From assembly GCA_030157785.1 (NCBI GenBank), contig JAOAUC010000086.1, positions 1-33,782 of the forward strand: a stretch of 33,782 nt of DNA, given 5' to 3'. Position 1 is the stretch's first letter; every line of letters begins with the position of its first letter. The DNA is from Zoogloea oleivorans (lineage in GTDB: Bacteria > Pseudomonadota > Gammaproteobacteria > Burkholderiales > Rhodocyclaceae). Made by a program: the position numbers and the translations under genes. The notes under the pieces were generated by a model. That model made no database searches and had not been told where the DNA came from. It worked only from the letters and a program-made list of their open reading frames with translations. Positions 13,963-23,086 of the stretch are shown here, piece after piece.

Positions 13963-16038
13963 ATGCTAGATACTGCCCCCTGCCCCGCCTATCTTTCCGG
14001 CCTCAACGAGGCCCAGCGGGACGCCGCCACCCATGGCATCGGCCCCGGTGAAGTGTGCGGCCCGCTGCTCGTCATAGCCGGCGCCGGCTCCGGCAAAACC
14101 AACACCCTCGCCCATCGCGTCGCCCACCTGCTGGCCCATGGTGCCGACCCCGGGCAGATCCTGATGCTCACCTTCTCGCGCCGTGCCGCCGACGAAATGG
14201 CGCGGCGCGTGCAGCGCATTGCCGGCAAGGTCTCACCGCGCCATGCACAACTGGCCGCCAGCGGCTTTCCGTGGGCCGGCACCTTCCATAGCGTCGGCGC
14301 GCGGCTACTGCGCGAGTTCGCCGGGCGCATCGGGCTCGACCCGGCCTTCACCATCCACGACCGCGAAGACTCCGCCGACCTCATCAACCTGGTCCGCCAC
14401 GAACTCGGCTTCTCGGCCAAGGGCAAGCGCTTCCCCATGAAGGGCACCTGCCTCGCCATCTACTCGGCGGTGCTCAACACCCAGGCGCCGATGACCGAAG
14501 TGCTGCTGTCCACCTTTCCCTGGTGTGCCGAATGGGAAGCCGACCTCAAAGCCCTGTTCCGCGGCTACGTGGCCGCCAAGCAGGCCCAGCAAGTGCTCGA
14601 CTACGACGACCTGCTGCTCTACTGGGCGCAGATGGTGGCCGAACCCGAACTCGCCCGCGAAGTCGGCGCCCGCTTCACCCATGTGCTGGTGGATGAATAC
14701 CAGGACACCAACCGCCTGCAGGCCGCCATCCTGCTCGGCATCAAGCCCGACGGACACGGGCTGACCGTGGTCGGCGACGACGCCCAGTCGATCTACAGCT
14801 TTCGCGGCGCCACCATCCGCAACATCCTCGACTTTCCCGAACACTTCAGCCCGCCGGCCCGCCGCGTCACCCTCGACCGCAACTACCGTTCAACCCAACC
14901 CATCCTCGCCGCTGCCAATGGCGTCATCAGCCAGGCCAAGGAGCGCTTCAGCAAGGATCTGTGGAGCGAGCGCGAATCCGCCGCCAAGCCGCGCATCGTC
15001 TCGGTGCGCGACGAAGTGGACCAGGCCGCCGGCGTGGTCGAACAAATACTGGCGCGCCGCGAAGAGGGCCTCAAGCTCAAGTCCCAGGCGGTGCTCTTTC
15101 GCGCCTCGCAGCACAGCGTGCGCCTCGAAATCGAACTGACCCGACGCAACATTCCCTTCGTGAAGTTCGGCGGCCTCAAGTTTCTTGAAGCCGCCCACGT
15201 CAAGGACGTGCTCGCCGTGCTGCGCTGGGCCCAGAACCCCCGCGACCGCGTATCCGGTTTCCGCGCCGTGCAACTTTTGCCCGGCATCGGCCCCAAAACC
15301 GCCGCGCGCATCCTTGATAACGTGCAAGCCGCGCCCCCCGGCTGCGCCCTGCTCACCGAACAGCCCGTGCCCGACGCCACGCGCCACGCCTGGGTCGCCT
15401 TTGCAACGCTGATTGAAAACCTTGGCCAGGCCAGCATCTGGCCAACGCCCGTCGAACAGCTCGCCCAGTGGTACGAAACCCAGATGGAGCGCCTCTTCGA
15501 CGACTTCGCCGTGCGCCAGGCCGACATCCAGCAACTCGCCCGCATCGCCGCCACCTACCCCAGCCAGGAACGCTTCCTCACCGAACTCACCCTCGACCCG
15601 CCCGACGCCACCAGCGACGAATCCGGCAAACCGCTCCTCGACGAGGACTACCTGAACCTGTCCACCATCCACTCGGCCAAAGGCCGCGAATGGTCAGCCG
15701 TGTCCATCCTCAACGTCGTCGACGGCTGCCTCCCCTCCGACCTCGCCACCGGCAACGAACGCGAGATCGAAGAAGAAATGCGCCTGCTCTATGTGGCCAT
15801 GACCCGCGCCAAAGACCACCTCGACCTCTTCGTCCCCCAACGCTTCTACGTCACCGGTCAAGCCAGCACCGGCGATCGCCATGTGTACGCCAGCCGCACC
15901 CGCTTCATCCCCAACCGCCTGCTCGACCACTTCGAAAACGTCACCTGGCCCGAAGCCCAAACAGAAACCCCCGCCAAAGATGCCACCCGCCAGGCCGCGG
16001 TTGATCTCGCGGCGCGCATGCGGGCCATGTGGGAGTGA
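13963..16038 (+). CDS. UvrD/Rep-family superfamily 1 DNA helicase
   Basis: A 691-residue ATP-dependent 3'-5' helicase. Motif I is GAGSGKT (residues 40-46), Ia is LTFSRRAADEM, II is VDEYQDT (Asp244-Glu245), III is VGDDAQSIYSFRGA, IV is LDRNYRST, V is STIHSAKGREW and VI is LLYVAMTRAKDHL, so all SF1A motifs are intact. Ribosome site AGAGG lies seven bases before ATG 13963. The C-terminus is short, without the Tudor-like tail of UvrD that binds RNA polymerase or UvrB, so it is probably not the housekeeping UvrD. The LexA box over its promoter points to a role in DNA repair during the SOS response, for example removing recombination intermediates or clearing blocked forks. It is monocistronic and convergent with the diguanylate cyclase gene. 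Confidence 0.93.
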   Translation: MLDTAPCPAYLSGLNEAQRDAATHGIGPGEVCGPLLVIAGAGSGKTNTLAHRVAHLLAHGADPGQILMLTFSRRAADEMARRVQRIAGKVSPRHAQLAASGFPWAGTFHSVGARLLREFAGRIGLDPAFTIHDREDSADLINLVRHELGFSAKGKRFPMKGTCLAIYSAVLNTQAPMTEVLLSTFPWCAEWEADLKALFRGYVAAKQAQQVLDYDDLLLYWAQMVAEPELAREVGARFTHVLVDEYQDTNRLQAAILLGIKPDGHGLTVVGDDAQSIYSFRGATIRNILDFPEHFSPPARRVTLDRNYRSTQPILAAANGVISQAKERFSKDLWSERESAAKPRIVSVRDEVDQAAGVVEQILARREEGLKLKSQAVLFRASQHSVRLEIELTRRNIPFVKFGGLKFLEAAHVKDVLAVLRWAQNPRDRVSGFRAVQLLPGIGPKTAARILDNVQAAPPGCALLTEQPVPDATRHAWVAFATLIENLGQASIWPTPVEQLAQWYETQMERLFDDFAVRQADIQQLARIAATYPSQERFLTELTLDPPDATSDESGKPLLDEDYLNLSTIHSAKGREWSAVSILNVVDGCLPSDLATGNEREIEEEMRLLYVAMTRAKDHLDLFVPQRFYVTGQASTGDRHVYASRTRFIPNRLLDHFENVTWPEAQTETPAKDATRQAAVDLAARMRAMWE

Positions 16039-16059
16039 GCGGATTCAAACAGCACGCCG

Positions 16060-16074
16060 CAACATTCAATGTTG
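16060..16074. repeat. 15-bp palindrome between convergent genes
   Basis: CAACATTCAATGTTG is a perfect palindrome around one central base, located 22 bases after the helicase stop and 23 bases past the end of the diguanylate cyclase gene. It may be a small transcription-ending hairpin; no T-run follows. Confidence 0.4.
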
Positions 16075-16096
16075 GAGCGGGCGCTTAAAAGCCATC

Positions 16097-17401
16097 TCAA
16101 TCCAGATCCGCCGCCTTCGCCAGCACCACCCGATTACGCCCGCCCTGCTTGGCCTGATAAAGCGCCGCATCGGCGTCTTCCAGCAACACGGGAATAGCCA
16201 TCGAAAGCCCCGAGGCTGCCGCGACACCCGCGCTGATGGTGACTGGCGGGGTGTGGCTGGCGAATTCGCGCATGACGGCGAGGCGCAACTTTTCGGCGAC
16301 CAGGCCCATGGCGTCGACGCCGGTGTTGGGGGCGATCACGATGAATTCTTCGCCGCCCCAGCGGCACACCATGTCCGAGCCGCGCACGCCATCCTTTACG
16401 GTCTGGCCCACGCGGCGGAGCACTTCGTCGCCGACCAGATGGCCGCACACGTCGTTGATGGCCTTGAAGTTGTCGATGTCGATGAAGGCCAGCCCGAGGG
16501 GCAGACCCAGGCGCTGGCACAGTTCTACTTGTGCCTTGAGGAAGTCGGTGCCGTGGCGGCGGTTGGCCAGGCCGGTGAGCATGTCGCTCGAGGCCATTTC
16601 CTTCAGTTGCAGTTCCAGCGTCTTGCGTGCGCTGATGTCCTGCACCATGCCGACCACCCGTCCGGGCTGGCCGTTGGCGTCGTATTCGCAGACCCGCCCC
16701 CGGTCATGCACCCACAGGTAATGGCCGTCGCGGTTGCGGATGCGGTACTCGGCTTCGTAGCGGAAGCACTTGCCCTGCATGTGCGCCTCCAGCGCCGCCA
16801 TGACCTGCGGGAAATCGTCGGGATGCACGTTGCTGCTCCAGGTTTCCAGTACCGGGGCCATCTCGTCCGGGCCGTAGCCCAGCATGCGTTTCAGTTGCGG
16901 GCTGAAGAACAGAACGCCGGTGGCCACATCCCAATCCCAAAGGCCGTCGCTGGATTCGTTCAGGGCAAACCAGAGCTGCTTCTCCCGCCGCTGGGCTTCG
17001 GCTTCCTGCGCCACACGCCGGGTAATGTCCCGTGCCACCGACAGGAAGAACTCGCGCCCGTCGAGCTTGAAGTGGGTGGTATTCACTTCCACCTCGACTT
17101 CATGCCCCTTCTGGTGCCGGTGCCGGCCGATGAAGCGGAAGCACTCGCCACTGCGGATGGCCCCTGCAATCTCCGACCACTGGGGCATGCCATGCACGTC
17201 CTTTTGCAGGCTCAGCACGCTGTGGTGAAGCACGTCGTCCCGATCGAGGCCGAGGGATTCCCATGCCTTGCGGTTGCCCCAGGCAATGCACGAGGTGTCG
17301 GGGTCGATCAGATAGACCGCGTCGGCCAGATGGTCGAACAGGAGTTCGGCGCCCGGCAGCACGATGCCGGCCGGGATGGGTAGGTATTCAGCTTCTAGCA
17401 T
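16097..17401 (-). CDS. Diguanylate cyclase with two PAS domains
   Basis: A 434-residue cytoplasmic sensor enzyme that makes cyclic di-GMP from two GTP. Residues about 16-128 form a first PAS domain, 140-258 a second PAS with PAC tail (GMVQDISARK), and 268-432 the GGDEF domain. The active-site motif is GGEEF (349-353), and RGSD (340-343) lies exactly five residues before it, forming an intact inhibitory I-site for product feedback. DMLTGLANRR and DIDNFKAIND are further GGDEF hallmarks. There are no membrane helices, so the signal is cytoplasmic; PAS ligands cannot be deduced. The HD-GYP protein at 25,413 performs the opposite reaction. The gene appears monocistronic. Confidence 0.93.
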   Translation of the reverse strand: MLEAEYLPIPAGIVLPGAELLFDHLADAVYLIDPDTSCIAWGNRKAWESLGLDRDDVLHHSVLSLQKDVHGMPQWSEIAGAIRSGECFRFIGRHRHQKGHEVEVEVNTTHFKLDGREFFLSVARDITRRVAQEAEAQRREKQLWFALNESSDGLWDWDVATGVLFFSPQLKRMLGYGPDEMAPVLETWSSNVHPDDFPQVMAALEAHMQGKCFRYEAEYRIRNRDGHYLWVHDRGRVCEYDANGQPGRVVGMVQDISARKTLELQLKEMASSDMLTGLANRRHGTDFLKAQVELCQRLGLPLGLAFIDIDNFKAINDVCGHLVGDEVLRRVGQTVKDGVRGSDMVCRWGGEEFIVIAPNTGVDAMGLVAEKLRLAVMREFASHTPPVTISAGVAAASGLSMAIPVLLEDADAALYQAKQGGRNRVVLAKAADLD

Positions 17402-17506
17402 GGCGCGGGCGGAGGGCTGGAAATGACATTGGCGCAGGACGGGAGAAGTATATAAGCACGCGCGCCGCGCTGCTGCACATACCCCCCGAATAAAGCGCCT
17501 GTCAGT

Positions 17507-18520
17507 TCAGCGCCACACCCCCGCCCGCGGCGTAAAGCTGTCGAGCACCCGGATGTAGCTCAGGCGTGCCACTGCACTGGGGTCGCGCAGGTTCTTCTGG
17601 CTCATGCTGCCCTTGAGCTGGGCCACCGAGCTGTATTCGCGTTCGATCATCCAGGTTTTCATGTCCTGCAGGATCTGCGACAGCCGGCCCGGGCCGTGTT
17701 CGAGCAGGCAGGACGCCAGATGCACCACGTCGGCCCCGGCGAGGAGCAGCTTCATGGCTTCCTCGTAGCCATGCACGCCGCCGGTCGCGGCCAGGGTCAT
17801 GGTGGTCTGGCTGCGCAGGATGGCCGTCCAGCGAATGCGCAGCAGCGCCTCCTCGCGGCTCGACAGATGCAGCTGATCGACCATCTCGAGGCTGTCCAGG
17901 TCGATGTCCGGCTGGAAGAAGCGGTTGAACAGGGACACGCCGCCGGCACCGCCCGCCTCCAGGCGCTTGACGAGATGGGGCAGCGACGAGAAGAAGGGCG
18001 ACAGCTTCATGACGATCGGGATGCTGACCACGCTTTTGAGCTCATGGAGCAGCGCCACGTAGCGCCCCTCTACCAGATCGCCACTCTCCAGCGGGTCGGC
18101 GGCCACGTGGTAAACGTTGAGTTCCAGCGCATCGGCACCGGCATCCTGCAACTCCTTGCCCAGATCGACCCAGCCGCAGGGCGTTACGCCGTTGAGGCTG
18201 GCGATGACCGGAATCGACAGGCGTGCCTTGGCCTTTTGCAGGTGCTCGAGATAGTGGTCGAGGGCGCTCTGGTACTGCCCGTGATCGGGCAGAAAGCCGG
18301 TCGCCTCGCCGTCGTGCAGATCGGCATGGAGCAGGAAGCGGTCGGTCATCGCGTCCTCGGCGATGAGCTCTTCTTCATAGAGGGAGTGCAGCACCACGGC
18401 TGCCGCGCCGGCGTCTTCGAGTTGCACCAGGGTATCGACGTGCTTGGACAGCGGCGAGGACGACGGCACCAGCGGGTTCTTGAGCTTGAGGCCCAGGTAG
18501 GTGGTGGAAAGATCGATCAT
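17507..18520 (-). CDS. Dihydroorotate dehydrogenase-like FMN protein paired with NifJ
   Basis: A 337-residue TIM-barrel flavoprotein of the PyrD/PreA superfamily. Visible features are the N-terminal LGLKLKNPLVPSSSPLS, ASLNGVTPCGW, LELNVYHVAADP, IVMKLSPFFSSLP and the phosphate-binding AATGGVHGYEEAMKLLLAGADVV block (key residues GGVHG and AGAD). The usual catalytic Cys/Ser loop of true dihydroorotate dehydrogenases is not evident, and pyrimidine synthesis is an unlikely role. Its start overlaps the nifJ stop (ATGA at 18,517-18,520), so it is translationally coupled to pyruvate:ferredoxin oxidoreductase. This pairing is seen in many bacteria, and a role in handling electrons of the NifJ reaction is inferred. 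The exact reaction is unknown. Confidence 0.88.
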   Translation of the reverse strand: MIDLSTTYLGLKLKNPLVPSSSPLSKHVDTLVQLEDAGAAAVVLHSLYEEELIAEDAMTDRFLLHADLHDGEATGFLPDHGQYQSALDHYLEHLQKAKARLSIPVIASLNGVTPCGWVDLGKELQDAGADALELNVYHVAADPLESGDLVEGRYVALLHELKSVVSIPIVMKLSPFFSSLPHLVKRLEAGGAGGVSLFNRFFQPDIDLDSLEMVDQLHLSSREEALLRIRWTAILRSQTTMTLAATGGVHGYEEAMKLLLAGADVVHLASCLLEHGPGRLSQILQDMKTWMIEREYSSVAQLKGSMSQKNLRDPSAVARLSYIRVLDSFTPRAGVWR

Positions 18521-21500
18521 TTCAGGTCTCCCTTGGGGGCGTCAGTGGCGCGCTGGGCCAGCTCCTGATAACCCTTGAAGCGCCGGTCGGCGTCCTTCTG
18601 GGCTTCGGCAAGCAGGCGCTCGGCGGCTTCCGGGTGGCTGCGGGCCAGCATCGCAAAGCGGGTTTCACTGTCCATGAAGGCCTTGATGGGCTGGCTCGGC
18701 GGGGCCGAGTCGAGCTTGAAGGGGTTGGCACCCGCCTCTTCGAGCCGCGGATCAAAGCGGAACAGGGGCCAGTGTCCGGACTTTACTGCCAGATCCTGCT
18801 GACGCTGGTTGTAGAGCATGTCCACCCCGTGGGCGATGCACGGGCTGTAGGCAACGATCAGCGACGGGCCATCGTAGGCTTCGGCCTCGTGGAAAGCGCG
18901 CAGGGTATGCACGTCCTTGGCACCGTAGGCCACCGTGGCCACATACACGTGGCCGTAGTCGGAGGCGATGCGCGCCAGATCCTTCTTGGCAGTGGCCTTG
19001 CCGCCCGCCGAGAACTTGGCAACGGCCCCCAGCGGCGTGGCCTTGGAGGTCTGCCCGCCGGTGTTGGAATACACCTCGGTATCCAGCACCAGGATGTTCA
19101 CGTCGTAGGACAGCGCCAGGATGTGGTCGAGCCCGCCGTAGCCGATGTCGTAGGCCCAGCCGTCACCGCCGATGATCCACACCGAGCGGCGGATCAGCCA
19201 TTCGGCCAGGGAGATCAGCTCCGCCGCCCGCGGATGCTTGCTGGTTGCCAGTGACTGCAGTAGCACGGCCACGCGCTCGCGCTGGGCGCGGATACCGGTT
19301 TCCTGACGCTGGTCGGCGGTGATCAAGGCTTGCGCCAGGTCGCCGCCGATGCCGGACGCCATCTCCTTCACCAAACTCTGTGCGTAGGCCATCAGCTGGT
19401 CGGAAGCCAGGCGCATGCCGAGGCCGAACTCGGCGTTGTCTTCAAAGAGGGAATTCGACCAGGCCGGCCCGCGCCCTGCCCCATTCACCGTGTAGGGCGT
19501 GGTCGGCAGGTTGGCACCGTAGATCGACGAGCATCCGGTGGCATTGGCCACCAGCATGCGGTCGCCAAACAGCTGCGTGGCCAGCCGGATGTAGGGCGTC
19601 TCGCCACAGCCGGCACAGGCCCCGGAAAACTCGAACAGCGGGTCGAGCAGCATGGCGCCGGGGATGGTGCCGTGTTTGAGCAGGCTGCGGTCGAACTCGG
19701 GCAGCTGCAGGAAGAAATTGAAGTTGTCCCGCTCGGCGTCGCGCAGCGGGGCCACCGGCGCCATGTTCACCGCCAGCCGGCTGACGTTGGACTTGTCGTG
19801 GATCGGGCAGGCTTCGATGCAGTCGCCGCAGCCGGTGCAATCCTCCGGCGCCACCTGGTAGCTGATGTGCGTACCGGCGGGGAAATCCTTGCTCCTGGCC
19901 GGCACGTGCTTGAAGGTGATCGGTGCGCCGGCAGCGGCCTCGGCCGGAAAGGCCCGGGCGCGGATCGCCGAGTGGGGGCAGACGAACACGCACTTGCCGC
20001 ACTGCGTACACAGGTCGGCCTCCCACACGGGGATTTCGAGGGCGATGTTGCGCTTTTCGTACTGGGCCGTGCCGCTGGCGAAGGTGCCATCGACGGGCAT
20101 CGCCGACACCGGCAGGCTGTTGCCCTCGCCCCGGTAGATGGGCAGGGTGAAATCACGCACAAAGGCGGGCACATCGACGGGCGTCGGCAGCGCGATGGGC
20201 GCGGCGCCCTCTTCCAGCAAGCCCGGGAAAGGTACCTCGTGCAGGCTGGCGAGGGTCACGTCGATGGCCTTGTGGTTCAGGTCGGCAAGGCGTTTGCTCT
20301 TCTTGCCGTAAGTCTTGTCCACCGCTTTCTTGATTGCCGCCAGCGCCTCGTCGCGCGGCAGGATGCCGGAGATGGCGAAGAAGCAGGTCTGCATGATGGT
20401 GTTGATGCGCCGCCCCATGCCCGCCGCCTGGGCCACTGCGTAGGCGTCGATCACCCACAGCTTGAGCCCCCGTGACAGGATGCCGGCACGCATTGTGGCC
20501 GGCAGGCTGGCCCACACTTCGTCCTGCGGCACCGGCGTATTGAGCAGGAAGACCCCGCCCGGCGCCGCGTGGGCAAGCAGGTCGTAACGTTCGACAAACA
20601 CCGTCTGGTGGCAGGCCACGAAGCCAGCCATACCCTCCTCCACCAGATAACTGGCGCGAATCGCCCCTTCGCCAAAGCGTAGATGCGACACCGTCACCGC
20701 GCCGGACTTCTTCGAGTCATACACGAAGTAGCCCTGGGCCTGCAGGCTGGTGGCTTCACCGACGATCTTGATCGAGTTCTTGTTGGCCGACACCGTTCCG
20801 TCGGCCCCCAGGCCCCAGAACACCGCATGCTGCAGGCGCCGCGAGGCGTCGGTGCGGAAGTCGGCATCCCAGGCCAGCGACAGGTGGGTCACGTCATCGA
20901 CAATACCGACGGTGAACTGGCGCTTGGGCTTGGCGGCCTTCAGTTCGTCGAACACGGCAGCCACCATGCCCGGCGTGAATTCCTTGCTGGCCAGCCCGTA
21001 ACGCCCGCCAATCACCCGTGGCATCGGGCGAATGCCGTCGGCCGCGGCTTCGGCGAAGGCGGTCACGATGTCCTTGTAGAGCGGCTCGCCATCCGAGCCG
21101 GGCTCCTTGCAGCGGTCGAGCACGGCAATGGACTTTGCTGTCGCCGGAATTGCCGCGAGCAAAGCCGCCGGCGCCAGCGGGCGAAACAGGCGCAGCTTGA
21201 GCACGCCCACCTTCTCGCCGCGGGTAGTCAGGTGTTCGACGGTTTCTTCGGCGGTCTCGGCGGCCGAGCCCATCAGCACGATGACCCGCTCCGCATCCGG
21301 CGCACCGACGTAGTCGAACAGCCGGTATTGCCGTCCGGTGAGTTCGCCGAAGCGGTCCATGGCGGCCTGCACGAGGCCCGGAAAGGCGTCGTAATACGGA
21401 TTGGCGCGCTCGCGGGACTGGAAGAACACGTCCGGGTTCTGCGCCGTGCCGCGAATCACCGGATGCTCCGGCGACAGGGCGCGGCTGCGGTGGGCGGCCA

Positions 21501-22095
21501 CCAGCGTGTCGTCGATCATCGCGCGCACGGTTTCCGGCTCGACGGCGACGATCTTGGCCACCTCGTGCGAGGTGCGGAAGCCGTCGAAGAAGTGGATCAC
21601 CGGAATGCGCCCGGCCAGCGTCGCGGCCTGGGCGATCAGGGCCATGTCCTGGGCTTCCTGCACCGAGTTGCTGGCCAGGAGCGCGCAGCCGGTGGCGCGG
21701 CAGGCCATCACGTCGGAGTGATCGCCAAAGATCGACAGGGCGTGGGTGGCCAGCGCCCGCGCCGCGACGTGGAGCACGAAGGGCGTCAGCTCACCGGCCA
21801 TCTTGTAGAGGTTGGGGATGAACAGCAGCAGGCCCTGACTGGCGGTGAAGCTGGTGCCCAGCGCGCCCGAAGTGAGTGCCCCGTGCAGCGCACCGGCGGC
21901 GCCGCCTTCCGACTGCATCTCGATGATCTTGGGGACGACGCCCCACAAGTTGGGCTTGCCCTGAGCCGCCCATTCGTCGGCCCACTCGCCCATGTTCGAA
22001 GAGGGAGTAATCGGATAGATGGCGATCACCTCGCTGCCGAGGTAAGCCATCCGCGCGGCGGCTTCGTTGCCGTCGAGATTGAGATAGGTACGCAT
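18517..22095 (-). CDS. nifJ: Pyruvate:ferredoxin (flavodoxin) oxidoreductase
   Basis: A 1,192-residue single-chain PFOR that oxidises pyruvate with CoA to acetyl-CoA and CO2, passing electrons to ferredoxin or flavodoxin. The N-terminal domain starts LNLDGNEAAARMAYLGSEV with the IYPITPSSNMGEWADEW pyruvate/TPP block. A two-cluster ferredoxin-type domain has C-x2-C-x2-C-x3-C at Cys696-706 and again at Cys753-763. The C-terminal TPP domain contributes a further cluster with ACAGCGETPY and NATGCSSIYG, and GGDGWAYDIGYGG binds TPP-Mg. ATG 22095 is preceded by GGGAG at five bases; the open frame 61 codons upstream has no family resemblance. The gene leads an operon with the dihydroorotate dehydrogenase-like gene. 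It suggests fermentative, micro-oxic or nitrogen-fixing metabolism. Confidence 0.95.
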   Translation of the reverse strand: MRTYLNLDGNEAAARMAYLGSEVIAIYPITPSSNMGEWADEWAAQGKPNLWGVVPKIIEMQSEGGAAGALHGALTSGALGTSFTASQGLLLFIPNLYKMAGELTPFVLHVAARALATHALSIFGDHSDVMACRATGCALLASNSVQEAQDMALIAQAATLAGRIPVIHFFDGFRTSHEVAKIVAVEPETVRAMIDDTLVAAHRSRALSPEHPVIRGTAQNPDVFFQSRERANPYYDAFPGLVQAAMDRFGELTGRQYRLFDYVGAPDAERVIVLMGSAAETAEETVEHLTTRGEKVGVLKLRLFRPLAPAALLAAIPATAKSIAVLDRCKEPGSDGEPLYKDIVTAFAEAAADGIRPMPRVIGGRYGLASKEFTPGMVAAVFDELKAAKPKRQFTVGIVDDVTHLSLAWDADFRTDASRRLQHAVFWGLGADGTVSANKNSIKIVGEATSLQAQGYFVYDSKKSGAVTVSHLRFGEGAIRASYLVEEGMAGFVACHQTVFVERYDLLAHAAPGGVFLLNTPVPQDEVWASLPATMRAGILSRGLKLWVIDAYAVAQAAGMGRRINTIMQTCFFAISGILPRDEALAAIKKAVDKTYGKKSKRLADLNHKAIDVTLASLHEVPFPGLLEEGAAPIALPTPVDVPAFVRDFTLPIYRGEGNSLPVSAMPVDGTFASGTAQYEKRNIALEIPVWEADLCTQCGKCVFVCPHSAIRARAFPAEAAAGAPITFKHVPARSKDFPAGTHISYQVAPEDCTGCGDCIEACPIHDKSNVSRLAVNMAPVAPLRDAERDNFNFFLQLPEFDRSLLKHGTIPGAMLLDPLFEFSGACAGCGETPYIRLATQLFGDRMLVANATGCSSIYGANLPTTPYTVNGAGRGPAWSNSLFEDNAEFGLGMRLASDQLMAYAQSLVKEMASGIGGDLAQALITADQRQETGIRAQRERVAVLLQSLATSKHPRAAELISLAEWLIRRSVWIIGGDGWAYDIGYGGLDHILALSYDVNILVLDTEVYSNTGGQTSKATPLGAVAKFSAGGKATAKKDLARIASDYGHVYVATVAYGAKDVHTLRAFHEAEAYDGPSLIVAYSPCIAHGVDMLYNQRQQDLAVKSGHWPLFRFDPRLEEAGANPFKLDSAPPSQPIKAFMDSETRFAMLARSHPEAAERLLAEAQKDADRRFKGYQELAQRATDAPKGDLK

Positions 22096-22232
22096 CACAA
22101 CTCCCTGCTGAAGATTCGGCGTCTCCGGTCCCGTCTTGGCGCGGGTCACTGCAGTGCAGCATTGCCCCAATAGTACGGCCTGCAAGCAGACCGGACTTTT
22201 GACATGGCGCAAAGGCGGGCATCGCCCGCGGG

Positions 22233-22988
22233 TCAGCGGCGCGAGAGGATGCGGATCTGTCGCTCCAGCATCTCGCACTCCCCCTCCAGCTGCTCGCGGG
22301 CTTCGGCGAAGTCCGCTTCCCAGTCAGCCGGGTGGATGGCTTTGCGATAGAGGGGGTCGAGCTGGCTGCTCTGGAGGGCAAGGATCAGGTCGGCGGCGTG
22401 GTCCTGCAAGTCCGACAGGTGCCGCCGCAGGGCCTCGCAACCCGGCAGAGAGACGTCATCTCTGCGCAGGGAGGCCGTGCCGTCGAGCTCGTGGCAAATA
22501 AGCCGCAGGGCGGGCAGATCGCGACTGCGGTAGGCCTTCTCGAGGCGCAGGAAGAGGCTTTCGGCGGCCGCCTTGCTGGCCTCCGGCACCCGGTCGGGGT
22601 GGCAGCGCATGGCGGCGGAGCGGTAACGTTGCTTGAGTTCGGCCTGCTCCTCGGCGCTGAGGGCGTCCATTGAAGCGCCGTCCTCGGCGTCGGGGGGCGC
22701 GCAGGCATCGCAGTCGGCTGCCGCCTCCCGCTCGGCCTGCAAGTCTTCCGCGGCCCCGGAACGGGCAGCCTTGAGGCGCAGGAATTCAAGACGCAGGCGC
22801 AGGCAGCTTTCCAGCGTCGTGCCGAGAGCCTGGTACTGGGCAATCTGGAAGGTCAGGATGGCTTCGTCGATCACGGCCTTGCGGGCAGCCAGTTCGACAA
22901 TCCGCGTATCCAGCCCGGCAATCTTTGTGCGCAGGGCTTCGGCCTCCGGATCGTCCCAGGAAGCCGGCAGAAACCGGGGAGTGCTCAT
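22233..22988 (-). CDS. J-domain-containing protein
   Basis: A 251-residue protein. A helical, probably coiled-coil N-terminal part (about 15-75) is followed by a short acidic linker (about 82-112) and a J-domain-like segment, LKQRYRSAAMRCHPDRV with the HPD tripeptide at residues 130-132, then a helical C-terminus. J-domains stimulate DnaK ATPase, so it is a likely co-chaperone with an unknown client. Charged residues dominate and there are no membrane helices. It lies 137 bases upstream of nifJ on the same strand and is divergent from the flavodoxin-like gene. A chaperone role for iron-sulfur assembly of NifJ would be speculation. No named family is recognised beyond the J-domain. Confidence 0.75.
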   Translation of the reverse strand: MSTPRFLPASWDDPEAEALRTKIAGLDTRIVELAARKAVIDEAILTFQIAQYQALGTTLESCLRLRLEFLRLKAARSGAAEDLQAEREAAADCDACAPPDAEDGASMDALSAEEQAELKQRYRSAAMRCHPDRVPEASKAAAESLFLRLEKAYRSRDLPALRLICHELDGTASLRRDDVSLPGCEALRRHLSDLQDHAADLILALQSSQLDPLYRKAIHPADWEADFAEAREQLEGECEMLERQIRILSRR

Positions 22989-23086
22989 ATTCCTTCCTTG
23001 TCGGCAATCACAGTTGTTCAGGCGGCATCTTTTCGATTGACCCTGCGCCGCTCGCCGCCTAGGCTCGACGCCTTCCGGCCTTCACC

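Noticed and set aside
22144..22160. Possible sigma-54 promoter upstream of nifJ on the minus strand
   Set aside because: The GG and GC elements are one base too close, and the -24 box is poor; sigma-54 promoters do not tolerate altered spacing.
20683..22173. 496-codon plus-strand frame inside nifJ
   Set aside because: Opposite strand of a gene with complete NifJ motifs; no recognisable domain.
22096..22278. 61-codon upstream extension of the nifJ frame
   Set aside because: NifJ proteins begin at the LNLDGNEA region; GGGAG sits at the proper distance before ATG 22095.
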